Shown here piece after piece: positions 40,899 to 50,962 of a DNA stretch of 64,000 nt (position 1 is its first letter; the number at the start of each line of letters is the position of its first letter). Source of the DNA: Halobellus ruber (GTDB lineage Archaea; Halobacteriota; Halobacteria; Halobacteriales; Haloferacaceae). Made by a program: the position numbers and the translations under genes. The notes beneath the pieces were generated by a model. That model saw only the letters and a program-made list of their open reading frames with translations, was not told the DNA's origin and made no database searches. The stretch spans positions 186,001 through 250,000 of the forward strand of contig NZ_JACKXD010000003.1 in NCBI RefSeq assembly GCF_014212355.1, read 5' to 3'.

Positions 40899-41306
40899 CC
40901 GCAAGGCGGGGCCCGCCGCCACAGCGGTCCCCCGGAGCACCCTGTGGATTACGCCGACCCGGCGCGGTTCGTGATCGGGATCCCGACCAACACGACCGCA
41001 GCGCCGAGCACCGTCACGTCGTCCGCGGGTCCGATCCGCCGAACCACCCCCTGATCGCACTCATCGGACCGAGAGACGGCAGTAGCGCCGCTCGGGACTC
41101 GAACGCGACGCCGAACCCGATTCCGAGAACCGCTGCCGCGGGTGCGCCGGGGCAGAAGTGCCCGATTCAGTCGTGTGGTCGCCGGCACACTCCGAGAGGT
41201 CGGCCGCGCGTATGACCGCGTTGGGGCGCCTGATAGCTCGGCGCCCGAGGCGGAGCCACCACGGATCCGGTCGACACGTGCCGTCGGCCACACAGTACGG
41301 CACGGC
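40899..41306. other. Gene-poor region downstream of dld
   Basis: 408 nt with no convincing gene. A minus-strand frame ending near 40949 encodes a short hydrophobic segment (DDVTVLGAAVVLVGIPI) and could be the end of a decayed small membrane protein. Confidence 0.3.
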
Positions 41307-44300
41307 TCACGCGTTCCGTGCCGCGTCGACGAGCTCGATCGGGTGCGGGGGCTCCTCGCCGTCCAGTTCCTCGTGTGCGGCAAGCTGGGACCGGCAGGAC
41401 GCCCCCGGGGCCACGACGCGGTCGCCCGTCGAAGCGTCCACCTGGTCGAACAGCAGGTCGCGGATCGCGACGCTCATCGAGACGTGCTCCGCCTCGTACC
41501 CGAAGCTTCCGGCCATCCCGCAACACGTCGAGTCGAGCGGATCGACCGCGTACCCCGCCCGCCGGAGGACGCCCACGGCGTGGTGGTCCTTCCGCGTGGC
41601 CTTCTGGTGGCAGTGGCCGTGGTACGTCAGGTGGCCGTCCGCTCGCCCGAACTCGATCCGTCGGTCGAGGTCGTGGACGTCGAGGTACTCACACACTCCG
41701 TAGGCATTGTGTGCGACGGCCTCGGCGTCGGCGCTCGTGAGAAGATCCAAGTAGTCGTTCTGGTACATCACCGCATCCGAGGGCTCGATGGTGACGACGT
41801 CCCAGCCGTTCCGGACGCGCGGCGCGAGGGCGGAAACGTTCGCCGCTGCGGTCGCCTGTGCGCGGTCTAGCATACTCTTCGAGAACGCCGGGCGACCGCT
41901 GTCGGTAACCCCGTTCGGGAGGCGAACGTGGACGCCGGCGGCCTCCAACACGCGCACCGCCGCCGCGCCGACGTCCGGGTGACTGTAGTTCGTGTACGGA
42001 TCGGGGACCAGCAGCGCCCTGCGGTGTGCCTCGTCGGCCGGGACCGCCGACCCGCCGCGGTCGGTCATCCAGTCGACGAACGTGCGCCGGCTGAACGACG
42101 GCAGGTCCCGTTCGGCGGCGATCCCGAGCGTCCGCTCCATCAGCCACCCGACCCCCGGGACATCCATCGCCCAGTTCGAGACGGGCGCAAACAGGCTTCC
42201 GGCGCGGAGCACGGATTCGACGTTGGCGAACAGCCGGTCCCGGAGGCCGATCCCCTCGCGTTGGTGGTGTTCGTGGACCACCTCGGCTTTCAGCTTCGCG
42301 AGGTCGACCCCGCTGGGACAGTCGTTCTTACACCCCTTACAGCCGATACAGAGGTCTAATATCTCCGTCATGAACTCCTCGTCGGTCGGGTCGGCGGGGA
42401 GGTCGCCGCTCATCGCCGCCCGGAGGGCGTTCGCACGGCCGCGCGTGCTGGTGATCTCCTCGTCTGCCGCCCGGTAAGTCGGACACATCACGCCGCCGGT
42501 GGTCTCCTGGTGACCGGTACACCCCGCACACCCGTGGCACAGTTCGACCATCCCCTGGAACCCGTTGTCGTTGTCCCACTCGAGGACGGGGTCGAATCCG
42601 GCGTCGAACTCGTAGCCGGGGTCGTACCGCAGGTCGTCGGTGGCGTCGTGGTCGCCGCAGACGGTCCCCGGGTTGAGCAGCCACCCCGGGTCGAACGCGG
42701 ACTTCAGGTCCCGGAACGTCTCCCACAGCGCGTCGCCGTACAGCTTCCGGTTCCACTGGGTGCGCGCCCGGCCGTCGCCGTGCTCGCCGGAGACCGACCC
42801 CCCGTACTCGACGACCAGGTCGGTGATCGCCTCCGAGAGCTCGTACATCGTGTCGAGTTCGTCGTCGGACTTGAGGTTCAGGAGCGGTCGGATGTGGAGA
42901 ACGCCGGGCCCCGCGTGGGCGTAGTAGGCCGCGAACGTGTCGTGGGCCTCGAACAGCTCCTGGAGGTCCGCGACGTACGACGGCAGCGCCTCGGGGGGCA
43001 CGGCGGTGTCCTCGACGAAGGGCCAGTGCTTGTCGTCACCCGTGTTCGACAACAGGATGGGGAGCCCGGCCTTTCGCATCTTCCAGAACCGCGCCTGCCG
43101 GTCGTCGTCGTACGCCTCCAACGCGTCGACCGCGTGGATCGGGGCGTCCGTCGCGGTCCGGCCCCCGGCCGTTGCGTCGGCGTCCGGCAGCCGGTCGGCG
43201 AGGAGTTCCTCGGCCTTCCGGCGGCCGGCCTCGGGGGTGTCGGCGTAGAACTCGACCAGAAGCGTCGCGTCGGTGCCCTCCGGCAGCGTCGCCACGAGGT
43301 CGGCGAACTCCGGCGTGTCACGCGCCATATCGAGCAGGACGTCGTCCATCACCTCCACGGCCGCGGGGTCGTGTTCCAGGATCGGAGCGACGTCCCGCAT
43401 CGCCGACACCACGCCGTCGTAGGTGAGCATCACGACCGCCGTCTCCGGCGGGATCGGCTCCAGCGAAACCGTCGCCTCGGTGACGATGGCGAGCGTTCCC
43501 TCGCTTCCGGCCAGCAGTCGGGCCAGGTTCACCGCCCCCCGTTCCCTGGCGTCGTCGATCAGCATATCAAGGTTGTACCCGGAGACGTTGCGCTTCAGCG
43601 GCGGATACCGCGCCTCGATCTCCGCGGCCTCCTCGTGGAGGATCCGACCCACCTCGGCGTACACCTGCGCCTCGATCGGGGAGCCGGCCTCGCGCGCCGC
43701 CACCGCCCGGTCGTGGAGGTCGTCGACGTCGACCCACCCGAACGTCGTGCGGGTGCCGTCCGCGAGCACCACCTCACAGGATTCGATGTACGCGTCGGTC
43801 TTGCCGTACTTCAACGAGTGGGCGCCGGTGGTGTTGTTGCCGATGGCGCCGCCGAGGACGCTCTTGTCGCCCCACGCGGGGTCGGGGGCGAACTTGAGTC
43901 CGTACGGTTCGACCGCGTCGTTCAACCGGGCGATGGTGACGCCCGGGCGCGCCCGGGCCGTCCCGGCGTCGGGGTCGACGTCGGTAACCTCGTTCATATA
44001 CCGTTTGAAATCGAGAACGACCGCCTCGTTGACCGCCTGCCCCGCCAGGCTGGTGCCGCCGCCGCGCGGGAGCACCGGGACGTCCTCCGCCGCACAGTAC
44101 GTCATCACCGCCTCGACGTCGGCGGTCGACCGCGGCGCAACCACGCCGACCGGGCGCTCCCGGTAGGCGCTGGCGTCGGTCGCGAACAGTTCCCTCGTGT
44201 ACGAGTCGAACCGCACGTCGCCGTCGACCCGGTCGTCGAGTGTTTCGACCAGTTCCGCCGCCTCGACGTCGTCGCTGCAGTAGTCGTAGGCGGCCCTCCG

Positions 44301-44363
44301 GTCGGAAGCCGGGTCTCCCCGGGACGTGGCTCGATCGTCGTTCGTCGTGTCTGATGTTGTCAT
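41307..44363 (-). CDS. dld: FAD-linked and Fe-S D-lactate/2-hydroxyacid dehydrogenase
   Basis: Membrane-associated oxidation of D-lactate (or a related 2-hydroxyacid) to pyruvate, feeding electrons to quinone. The 1018-residue protein fuses a GlcD-like FAD domain (VPVLPRGGGTSLAGQAVNEAV, shortened to LPRGGGTSLAGQ; IGNNTTGAHSLKYGKTD) to a GlpC-like Fe-S part. Its cluster motifs are CHGCAGC...MCP and CIGCKGCKNDCPSG, then the CCG motif STCCGMAGSFGYEAEH. The start at ATG 44363 gives MTTSDTTNDD. Lies 62 nt downstream of lctP on the same strand, a coherent lactate-use operon. Confidence 0.9.
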   Translation of the reverse strand: MTTSDTTNDDRATSRGDPASDRRAAYDYCSDDVEAAELVETLDDRVDGDVRFDSYTRELFATDASAYRERPVGVVAPRSTADVEAVMTYCAAEDVPVLPRGGGTSLAGQAVNEAVVLDFKRYMNEVTDVDPDAGTARARPGVTIARLNDAVEPYGLKFAPDPAWGDKSVLGGAIGNNTTGAHSLKYGKTDAYIESCEVVLADGTRTTFGWVDVDDLHDRAVAAREAGSPIEAQVYAEVGRILHEEAAEIEARYPPLKRNVSGYNLDMLIDDARERGAVNLARLLAGSEGTLAIVTEATVSLEPIPPETAVVMLTYDGVVSAMRDVAPILEHDPAAVEVMDDVLLDMARDTPEFADLVATLPEGTDATLLVEFYADTPEAGRRKAEELLADRLPDADATAGGRTATDAPIHAVDALEAYDDDRQARFWKMRKAGLPILLSNTGDDKHWPFVEDTAVPPEALPSYVADLQELFEAHDTFAAYYAHAGPGVLHIRPLLNLKSDDELDTMYELSEAITDLVVEYGGSVSGEHGDGRARTQWNRKLYGDALWETFRDLKSAFDPGWLLNPGTVCGDHDATDDLRYDPGYEFDAGFDPVLEWDNDNGFQGMVELCHGCAGCTGHQETTGGVMCPTYRAADEEITSTRGRANALRAAMSGDLPADPTDEEFMTEILDLCIGCKGCKNDCPSGVDLAKLKAEVVHEHHQREGIGLRDRLFANVESVLRAGSLFAPVSNWAMDVPGVGWLMERTLGIAAERDLPSFSRRTFVDWMTDRGGSAVPADEAHRRALLVPDPYTNYSHPDVGAAAVRVLEAAGVHVRLPNGVTDSGRPAFSKSMLDRAQATAAANVSALAPRVRNGWDVVTIEPSDAVMYQNDYLDLLTSADAEAVAHNAYGVCEYLDVHDLDRRIEFGRADGHLTYHGHCHQKATRKDHHAVGVLRRAGYAVDPLDSTCCGMAGSFGYEAEHVSMSVAIRDLLFDQVDASTGDRVVAPGASCRSQLAAHEELDGEEPPHPIELVDAARNA

Positions 44364-44425
44364 CTGGTTGAACGTGTCGGGGGTCGAACCGGCACCGTCA
44401 CCGAGTCCCCGGGCTCGACGCCGTG

Positions 44426-46195
44426 TCAGAAGCCGTTCGGAACCACCACGTACGCGAGCAGCAAGGTCAGTATACCGGTCGCAACGCCGTAGTAGGCGAC
44501 CGGAATCAGTTCGAGTCTGATGACGCGGCCCTCCTCGCCGATGAGCCCGACCACCGTGAGCGCCGCAACCACGTTGTGAATCGCGATCAGGTTGCCGATG
44601 GCGCCGCCGACCGCCTGGCCGGCGACGATGACCTGCGTCGGCGCGCCGATCTGTTGGGCAGCCTGGTACTGGAACAGCCCGAACAGGATGTCGCTCACCG
44701 TGTTCGACCCGGCGATGAACGCGCCGAACGCACCGATGAATCCGGAGAAGAACGGGAACGCAGCGCCGGTCGCGCCGGCGGTCAGCTCCGACAGCAGACC
44801 GAGCATCCCGCTCGACAGCGGCGCCGTCTCCAACACCACGGCGCTGCCGGTGCGCTGCATAATCATCACCGTCGCGACGGCAAACCACAGCGCGACCACC
44901 GCGGGCGCGATGTTACGGATCGCCTCCGACCACGAGGCCTTGATCTCGTCGGAACTCATCCCGTGCAGCGCGTACGTGATCACCGCGACGAGCACGAACA
45001 GGCTCCCCGGCAGGTAGAACAGTTCGATCCCCTCGGAGAAGGGGGTGCCGAGGATGTTCTCCCAGACGAGAACGCCCGTGCTCGCCAGGAACGACTGGAG
45101 CGGGCCGACGACCCGCGTCACCACGAGCAGCGCCGCAACCAGGACGTACGGGAGCCACGCCGTCGCGAGCGACATCCCCTCGCCGCGACCCGTTCCGGTA
45201 GTGACCGTTCCGCCGTCGGCGGCGACGGTCCGGTCGCCGCGGGCCCCGCCGACGCCCTGGCCGGGTTCGATGGAGCCGACCCAGTGGTCCGGCCACTGGG
45301 ACTGCGGCCCGAAGTCCCAGTCGTCGTCGGGCAGGAAATACCCCGCGCGTAGCGTCGCCGTGACGACCAGGAGGCCGACCATCGCCCCGAGGAGGGCGGG
45401 GAACGTCGGACCGAGAAGCACCGCCGTCGCGACGTACGGGATCGCGAACGCCGCCCACGCGAACAGCGCAAGCGGGAGGATCTCGATCGCCGGCCGGATC
45501 GACCGCTCCTCCCCGAAGAAGCGGGTCATCATCGCGACGCCGATGAACGGGATGGCGATGCCGACTACGGCGTGGATGAGGGCCGCCCAGACGCCGATCT
45601 GGGCGACGTAGGCGCCGACGCTCTCGAACCCGCCCTGTGTGACCACCTCCCGGGCGGCACTGGTCCCCTCGGCGAACACGACATCGCGCAGCCCGATGAT
45701 CAGGGGCGTTCCCACCGCGCCGAAGGTGATCGCCAGGATGTTTCCCGTCAGGGCCACGACGACGGCCGCCAGCGGCGGGAAGCCGAGGCCGACCAACAGC
45801 GGACCGACGATGGCGGCGGGAGTGCCGAACCCGGCAGCCCCCTCGATGAACGACCCCATCAGGAACACCAGCAGGATCACCTGCACCCGGCGGTCGTCGC
45901 TGATCTGTGAGAACCCGGCGTTGATCACGTTGAACGCGCCGGACTGCTTGAGCGTGTACAACAGAAGGATCGCCCCGAAGACGATCACTAGGATCCGAGT
46001 AGCGGTCATCGCGCCGCGGATCGACGCGGCGGCGATAAGCGTCGGCGACATGTTCCACCCGACGAACGCGGCGACCGCCGCGAGCGCCCACGCGATCGGC
46101 ATCGTCCGGGTGGCGGGTTGATAGAGCACGACCATCAGGACCGCGATGGCGACAAGCGGCAGCAGTGCCAACCCGACTGACGTCGCGCTAACCAT
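44426..46195 (-). CDS. lctP: L-lactate permease (LctP family)
   Basis: Proton-coupled uptake of lactate, glycolate or similar monocarboxylates. 589 residues with about 13-14 spans. Family motifs: [21 protein letters not shown] (quoted without the final L as [20 protein letters not shown]), [13 protein letters not shown] and [21 protein letters not shown] soluble loop near residue 300 holds an acidic, Gly-rich stretch. First gene of the lctP-dld pair, with an AT-rich promoter about 120 nt upstream. Confidence 0.94.
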   Translation of the reverse strand: MVSATSVGLALLPLVAIAVLMVVLYQPATRTMPIAWALAAVAAFVGWNMSPTLIAAASIRGAMTATRILVIVFGAILLLYTLKQSGAFNVINAGFSQISDDRRVQVILLVFLMGSFIEGAAGFGTPAAIVGPLLVGLGFPPLAAVVVALTGNILAITFGAVGTPLIIGLRDVVFAEGTSAAREVVTQGGFESVGAYVAQIGVWAALIHAVVGIAIPFIGVAMMTRFFGEERSIRPAIEILPLALFAWAAFAIPYVATAVLLGPTFPALLGAMVGLLVVTATLRAGYFLPDDDWDFGPQSQWPDHWVGSIEPGQGVGGARGDRTVAADGGTVTTGTGRGEGMSLATAWLPYVLVAALLVVTRVVGPLQSFLASTGVLVWENILGTPFSEGIELFYLPGSLFVLVAVITYALHGMSSDEIKASWSEAIRNIAPAVVALWFAVATVMIMQRTGSAVVLETAPLSSGMLGLLSELTAGATGAAFPFFSGFIGAFGAFIAGSNTVSDILFGLFQYQAAQQIGAPTQVIVAGQAVGGAIGNLIAIHNVVAALTVVGLIGEEGRVIRLELIPVAYYGVATGILTLLLAYVVVPNGF

Positions 46196-46507
46196 ACGTC
46201 TCCCCGCGGCGTCCCCGTCGGCACTCGCCTGCGGTACTGGCGTCGATCGTCCGGACGCGGGTGAAGACCCGCTTTCCGACCATCGGCTGCATACGGGGCC
46301 ACCCTATGTAACGAAATATATTAAACGTAGTTCCTGCCGGTGGTCCGCAAGCGGGGGGTCCGACCGGGGCGTGCGGTGCTGTCGGCCGCTCCCCGGAGCG
46401 GGACCGCAGCCCGCGACCGGTCGTTCCGGACTGCGATGGCGGGGGTTATCCGCGCGCCGCACGCCTCCGATCACGATCGGACTCCCCTCGCGTCGTGGTC
46501 CGCGCGG
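46196..46507. other. Intergenic region upstream of lctP
   Basis: 312 nt. Apart from the promoter block at 46312-46327 it is GC-rich with no supported gene. Confidence 0.4.
46312..46327 (-). promoter_or_regulatory. Promoter of the lactate operon
   Basis: On the minus strand TTTAATATATTTCG is the only strongly AT-rich block between lctP and the sensor gene, ~120 nt before the lctP ATG. That distance leaves room for a 5' leader or operator. Confidence 0.55.
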
Positions 46508-47161
46508 TCACGGGTCCGCCTCCCGGCCGACCGACAGCAGCACGTCGGTCATCATCCCGCCGGCCGTGGCGAGGGCGTTGCACACGTTACAGACGACCCA
46601 GACGCCGATCGCTCCGAGTCCGGCAACGGCGAGAGCCTCCGGTAGGGTGGAGACGACGAGCCCGCCGATCCGGTAGCTGACGTTCGGGTCGTCGTACACT
46701 GCGGGCGCGGCGAGCATCGCCACGACCATCGTGCTGCCGGTGACGGTGATCACGAACGCCGCCAGCCCGTAGAGGAACTTCAGGAGGACGACGGCGACGC
46801 TGGTCCACGTGGTCGGCGCCGCGAGAAACCGCCGCAACGCGGCGACGTACCCGTCGTCAGTGTCGAGCGACCGGCGCAGCGAGCGGGGATGAGCCGTCTC
46901 GCGGCCCAGCAACCGCTCGGCGAGACGGGCTTCCAGTCGCGCGGCGGCAGTCGTCGCGATGAGGGTTCCGACCAGTATGGGGATGCCGACGACCGTGAAC
47001 GCGAGTCCCACCCCCAGCGAGGACGCCGTGGTGAACACGACGAAGTACGCCAGCCCGAGCGGGAACGCGAGCAACAGGTACACGAGTCGTTTGTACGTCG
47101 ATGCGCGGATCGGCGCGGTGACGAACCGGTGGAGGGCGTCACGGGGAATCGCTTCGGTCAT
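46508..47161 (-). CDS. Sensor-domain membrane protein (PF13796-like)
   Basis: 217 residues with four spans (RLVYLLLAFPLGLAYFVVF, FTVVGIPILVGTLIATTAAA and two later). The start APIRASTYKRLVYLLLAFPLG is diagnostic of the 'sensor' domain found at the front of some histidine kinases; here no kinase domain follows. It is paralogous to the protein at 48257, with which it shares VRAxTYxxLxYLxLxFPLG. Probable membrane-embedded signal input of unknown ligand. Confidence 0.8.
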   Translation of the reverse strand: MTEAIPRDALHRFVTAPIRASTYKRLVYLLLAFPLGLAYFVVFTTASSLGVGLAFTVVGIPILVGTLIATTAAARLEARLAERLLGRETAHPRSLRRSLDTDDGYVAALRRFLAAPTTWTSVAVVLLKFLYGLAAFVITVTGSTMVVAMLAAPAVYDDPNVSYRIGGLVVSTLPEALAVAGLGAIGVWVVCNVCNALATAGGMMTDVLLSVGREADP

Positions 47162-47245
47162 GCGCTACGGGTGTACCGACGGCCGGAGGTAGCATATAAC
47201 CGCGAACAGGGCTGTTCGATCGGCAAACCTGCGAAAGTTTTATGT

Positions 47246-47521
47246 TCAGTGATCGAACGTCCGGTAGATAGCGAGTAGCCCGACGGCGTGCGACAGCGTC
47301 GCCCACAGCAGGGCCTGCGCGTCCGGCAGCGACAACAGCGGGGCGAGCAGCTCCACGACCACGGGCGGGACGACCGCGATGGCCACGATGCCGACGCCCA
47401 GCCCACGCATCACCGGACTGTCGTTGCGCCGGTATCCGCGGAGGGCGAGCGACGCGACGACCACGCCGAGGAGAGTTGTCAGAGCGACGCTGACCGTCGC
47501 GACCGTCTCCAACGCGCTCAT
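47246..47521 (-). CDS. DUF7521-like small membrane protein
   Basis: 91 residues, three spans, with LALRGYRRNDSPVMRGLGVGIV between the first two (shortened: GYRRNDSPVMRGLGVG). Its start overlaps the previous gene's stop by 4 bp, and both show the same layout, so they are tandem relatives. Last gene of an operon headed by an HTH regulator. Confidence 0.72.
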   Translation of the reverse strand: MSALETVATVSVALTTLLGVVVASLALRGYRRNDSPVMRGLGVGIVAIAVVPPVVVELLAPLLSLPDAQALLWATLSHAVGLLAIYRTFDH

Positions 47522-47847
47522 CGGCCCCCCCAGTAAATCACGCCGAGGATGACGAGGAGTCCGGCTGCCTCGACCGTCGTCGTCGACAACACCCGTACCG
47601 GCGGGGCCACCGCGAGGACGTTGCCCGCAACGAGCCGGATGAACATCGGTGCCGGGGCGAGCAGGAACATCCCGACGGCCAGCAGCAGTATCGGCTTCGA
47701 CCGCGACCGCACGTACCCCCGCAGGAATCGGTAGGTGACGAGCACGGCGAGTACGGTCGCGACGAGAAAGGTCGCGAGCGCCGCGACCGTGGTTACCGTC
47801 GCGCCGCCCTCCACGGTCACCTGTAGCAACGTGTGAGTGCGTGTCAT
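47518..47847 (-). CDS. DUF7521-like small membrane protein
   Basis: 109 residues, three spans, with FLRGYVRSRSKPILLLAVGMFLL in the same place as GYRRNDSPVMRGLGVG in the next protein. It overlaps both neighbours by 4 bp (47518-47521 and 47844-47847). The tight coupling implies a complex of the two membrane proteins and control by the upstream HTH protein. Confidence 0.72.
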   Translation of the reverse strand: MTRTHTLLQVTVEGGATVTTVAALATFLVATVLAVLVTYRFLRGYVRSRSKPILLLAVGMFLLAPAPMFIRLVAGNVLAVAPPVRVLSTTTVEAAGLLVILGVIYWGGR

Positions 47848-48194
47848 CCGGTGAACTCCTCGTAGAGCCGTGTGAAACGGTCGGCGGGCGGTTCGCGCCT
47901 GTCGACGGCGACCTCGATCCCCGCGTTCGTGAACTCCACTTCGACCCGCTCGACCCGAGCGGAGTACGTCTTGTAGTGGTGGCCGTCCGGGTCCAGTTCC
48001 TGGTGATCGACGAGCAGGTCGCGGTCCTCCAGCCGGTCGACGAGGCGGTACACCGTCGAGTCGTCCGCCCCACAGCGGTCACTCAGCGCCGCGACCGACC
48101 GGGACTCCTCCCTCGTTTCGACCAGAATCGTCCGGACGTTCTCGTCGTCGAGGAGCGACAGCAGCTCCTCGTCCCGCTCGCCGGCCGAGTCCAT
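47844..48194 (-). CDS. ArsR-like winged-helix regulator
   Basis: 116 residues. An HTH core LLDDENVRTILVETREESRSVAALSDRCGADDSTVYRLVDRLEDRDLL (shortened: SVAALSDRCGADDSTVYRLV) is followed by a beta wing with HHYKTYSARVERVEVEF. First gene of the three-gene operon with two DUF7521-like proteins, the usual haloarchaeal arrangement. Divergent from the second sensor-domain gene, 62 nt away, so it may control both directions. Confidence 0.8.
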   Translation of the reverse strand: MDSAGERDEELLSLLDDENVRTILVETREESRSVAALSDRCGADDSTVYRLVDRLEDRDLLVDHQELDPDGHHYKTYSARVERVEVEFTNAGIEVAVDRREPPADRFTRLYEEFTG

Positions 48195-48256
48195 CGTCCC
48201 GGCGTTGTGGCGGTGCCCGTATTAATTTCAGCCCCGTCTGCCGACGTTTTTAGCCG

Positions 48257-49009
48257 ATGGCCGTCCAACCCGTGTCCGTGATCCCGTCGCTGCCCTCCCT
48301 GCAATCCCTCGCTGCCGCGCCGGTACGGGCCCGGACCTACCGCCACCTCCTCTATCTCGGATTGATGTTTCCCCTCGGGATCGTATATTTCGTCGTCCTC
48401 GTGGTCGGGTTCTCGATCTCCGCGTCGCTGGTCGTTCTGCTCGTCGGACTCCCGCTGCTGGCCCTGACGCTGCTGCTCGTGCGCGGCTTTGCGGCGGTCG
48501 AGCGCCGGCTCGCGAACCGCCTGCTCGATGCCGACATCGCCACACCGGCGTATCCGTTCCGGAGCGGCAGCGTGTCCGAACGCGTTCGGGCGCTCCTGGT
48601 GAACCGGCGGACTTGGCTCGAATGTGGCTACCTCCTGTCGAAGTTCCCGGCCGGCATCGGCGCGTTCGTCCTCCTCGTCACCGGCCTGACGACGTCGCTG
48701 GCGTTCATCGCCACGCCGGCGTACTACGACACCCCGGGCGGACGTGTCGGCGTCTTCCTGGCCGACCCCCTCACCGTCTCGCCGTCGCTGTCGGTGCCGT
48801 GGGGCGACGTCCTGGTCGGAATCGAGTTCGCCGTCACGGTCAGCGACTGGGCCGTCGATTCGTTGGGCGACGCGCTCGCGTTTTCGGTTCTCGGGGCCGT
48901 CTCGTTGCTCGTCACGTTGAACCTCACCAACCTCGCGGCCTGGCTGTTCCGCCGGTACACGCAGGCTCTTCTCGGCGATCCGGCGGCGGCCCGGATCTCG
49001 GAGTCCTGA
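48257..49009 (+). CDS. Sensor-domain membrane protein (PF13796-like)
   Basis: 250 residues, four spans. AAPVRARTYRHLLYLGLMFPLG marks the same family as 46508-47161 (shortened: VRARTYRHLLYLGLMFPLG). A TATA-like TTTTTAG lies about 12 nt before ATG, close for a promoter, so start or promoter may differ. No kinase or output domain. The two paralogues flank the HTH-DUF7521 operon. Confidence 0.78.
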   Translation: MAVQPVSVIPSLPSLQSLAAAPVRARTYRHLLYLGLMFPLGIVYFVVLVVGFSISASLVVLLVGLPLLALTLLLVRGFAAVERRLANRLLDADIATPAYPFRSGSVSERVRALLVNRRTWLECGYLLSKFPAGIGAFVLLVTGLTTSLAFIATPAYYDTPGGRVGVFLADPLTVSPSLSVPWGDVLVGIEFAVTVSDWAVDSLGDALAFSVLGAVSLLVTLNLTNLAAWLFRRYTQALLGDPAAARISES

Positions 49010-49231
49010 CCGGCGTCCGGCTGAAGGGCCCCGTCGCACGACCGACTGCTCGGCGCCTACGTCGGCGTTCCGGGGTCGGAGTTCGATAGGGTGCCGGCCC
49101 GGATCGACCCACTCAACGGTCCCGACCTCGCGTATCGACGCCCGGCGGGGCCTGCTACCGGCAGCGGCCGGCTGCAATCAAATCCCCTCCGCTCGGCAGG
49201 ATTATTACCGGGATGGCGACAACCTCCAGGC

Positions 49232-49594
49232 GTGAATCCGCACAAGTCCCTCCTCGTCGCAGTACTGCTCGGCGCCGCGGTCGGCGGTGTCGTCCACGCG
49301 TTCCTGCTTCCGGACTGGTTCTTCGCGGCCGGCATCGCAACGATCTACGCCGGGGTGGTATACTTTTACGCCACCTACGGGATCACGCTGCTCGGAGAAC
49401 ACGTCACGTTCAGGGACGGGCCCGACAGACTCGGCCACGCGGTCGGTCTGTTCGGCTTGAGCACGACCCCGCTGGCACTCGTCGAGTACGTGTCCCTTCG
49501 AACCCCCGAGACCGTCGGTGTGCTCGTATGGACGACGGGAACGATCACCTATCTCCTCCTCGTCTCGTCCGCGCGGACCCAGCGGCGGCAGTGA
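49232..49594 (+). CDS. Four-span haloarchaeal membrane protein
   Basis: 120 residues beginning VNPHKSLLVAVLLGAAVGG with four spans. A GTG start at 49232 is preferred: TATA-like GATTATTACC lies about 30 nt upstream, and the earlier ATG at 49091 gives a non-homologous Pro-rich leader. No function recognised. Confidence 0.6.
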   Translation: MNPHKSLLVAVLLGAAVGGVVHAFLLPDWFFAAGIATIYAGVVYFYATYGITLLGEHVTFRDGPDRLGHAVGLFGLSTTPLALVEYVSLRTPETVGVLVWTTGTITYLLLVSSARTQRRQ

Positions 49595-49911
49595 GCGTCG
49601 GCGGGCGTCACGTCGCCCACCGAAAGCGGCGAAGTTCGCCCGTGTGGTCGGGCGCGCGTAGTGCGCGAGAAGGATCCCGGCACGACCCGTCGCGAACGGA
49701 TCTATCGAACGACACAGTGGCACACATACGCATATAGACGCTATAGGGCGGGGCTTCCACTGGAAGTCGCGTCACGCCCGAACTGTCGGAGCGGTCGTCG
49801 GCAGCGCTGCCGTTCGGAGTTCCGTGGGCTTCCGACTGGAGAACACGAGCGGCACGGAGACGGGGTGACTCCGAAGCGACGCCGGCCGCCAGCCTGCCAC
49901 GGGCGATACCG
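49595..49911. other. Intergenic region, nothing recognised
   Basis: 317 nt between convergent genes. I see no gene, repeat or clear hairpin. Confidence 0.4.
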
Positions 49912-50673
49912 TCACGCGGCCGAGGCGCCGGTTCGGGGCTCGGATCGGTCCTGTGCGGTCCGGAGCTGCGTGAACGCTTCGGCGAGGATGCCGAGCAGGA
50001 GCAGCGAGAACGGCAGCGTGAGCGTCCCGGACGCGAGCGTCGCGAGCGCCGGCCCAAACGACGCGGTGAAGACAGCGCTTGCGACCGCCGACAGCACGCC
50101 CGGAACGACGGTGATGCCGACGAGGACGATCACCAGCAGGCCGAACAATCGGAGCCAGTTCCCCCGCGTCACGCTCCAGCTACTCCGGAACGCGGCGATG
50201 AAACTCTGGTCTTCGGCCGCGATGTAGAGCAGCGTGAAGATGAACGCGACGTAAGCGATGATCCCCGGCACGACGAACAGCACCGAGCCGACGAAGATGA
50301 GCAGGCCGAACGCGAGCGACCCGACGATCGAGTTGACGAGCACGTACGGGATGTTGCGCGTGTAGAACTCGGTCGGAATCGTCCGCGCGTGGCCCCCGAC
50401 GAACGTCCGGATCGCAACCACCGTGAGATACTGCAACAGCACCAACGTGATCACCGCTCCGCCGGCTGAAACGGCAATCGGAAGTCCGACGGTCGGGAGA
50501 GCGGAGGCGCCGCTCGGGGCGGCGGACTGCCCGACTGCCGCCACAACTGCACTGTAAAACAGGACCTGCCAGGCCGCACCGACGAGCACGTACGCCAGCG
50601 CTAACAGCAGGCCGTTTCGGTTGAGACACCGACCGATACCGCCGGTCAGCGACGTTCGGATCTGGAGGGACAT
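49912..50673 (-). CDS. Multi-span membrane protein (DUF7847-like)
   Basis: 253 residues with six spans. Contains VVPGIIAYVAFIFTLLYIAAEDQSF followed by AAFRSSWSVTRGNWLRLFGLL, a pattern shared with bacterial YciC/GltE-type and haloarchaeal DUF7847 proteins (quoted in parts under 20 residues: VVPGIIAYVAFIFTLLYIAA; FRSSWSVTRGNWLRLFGLL). Family relatives at 54008 and 55324. Function unknown. Confidence 0.7.
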   Translation of the reverse strand: MSLQIRTSLTGGIGRCLNRNGLLLALAYVLVGAAWQVLFYSAVVAAVGQSAAPSGASALPTVGLPIAVSAGGAVITLVLLQYLTVVAIRTFVGGHARTIPTEFYTRNIPYVLVNSIVGSLAFGLLIFVGSVLFVVPGIIAYVAFIFTLLYIAAEDQSFIAAFRSSWSVTRGNWLRLFGLLVIVLVGITVVPGVLSAVASAVFTASFGPALATLASGTLTLPFSLLLLGILAEAFTQLRTAQDRSEPRTGASAA

Positions 50674-50962
50674 TTCGTCTCAGTTCCGTCTTACACGGCT
50701 GGGAACATAGGCACGCTGGATGATTCAACGCGGATTTTACCCTTCGGAGCGGCTTCGGCTCGCGTTCGGCGCGCACCTGCTGAACTACTGCGTCGACATC
50801 GAACGAGGGTCGCCCGGAGTCGGGGCGAGCGGCGTTCGCTGGGGTCCTTCCGGCTCCCCCGGAGGGCCGCTCCGGGGTACTCCGGCCGAGACACCCGAGA
50901 AGACTGATATCGGCGTGTGAGTCTCCGGTAGTGTCTCAACCCCACGGCACGCGGGGTCGTAC
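50674..50962. other. Intergenic region, nothing recognised
   Basis: 289 nt. Short open frames here lack haloarchaeal composition. No repeat seen. Confidence 0.35.

Noticed and set aside
42510-44354. A long plus-strand frame opposite dld
   Set aside because: Antisense shadow of a strongly conserved enzyme gene. Composition is Arg/Val-rich without motifs.
50720-50920. A 66-residue plus-strand gene
   Set aside because: No membrane span, no acidic bias and no promoter. Looks like chance.
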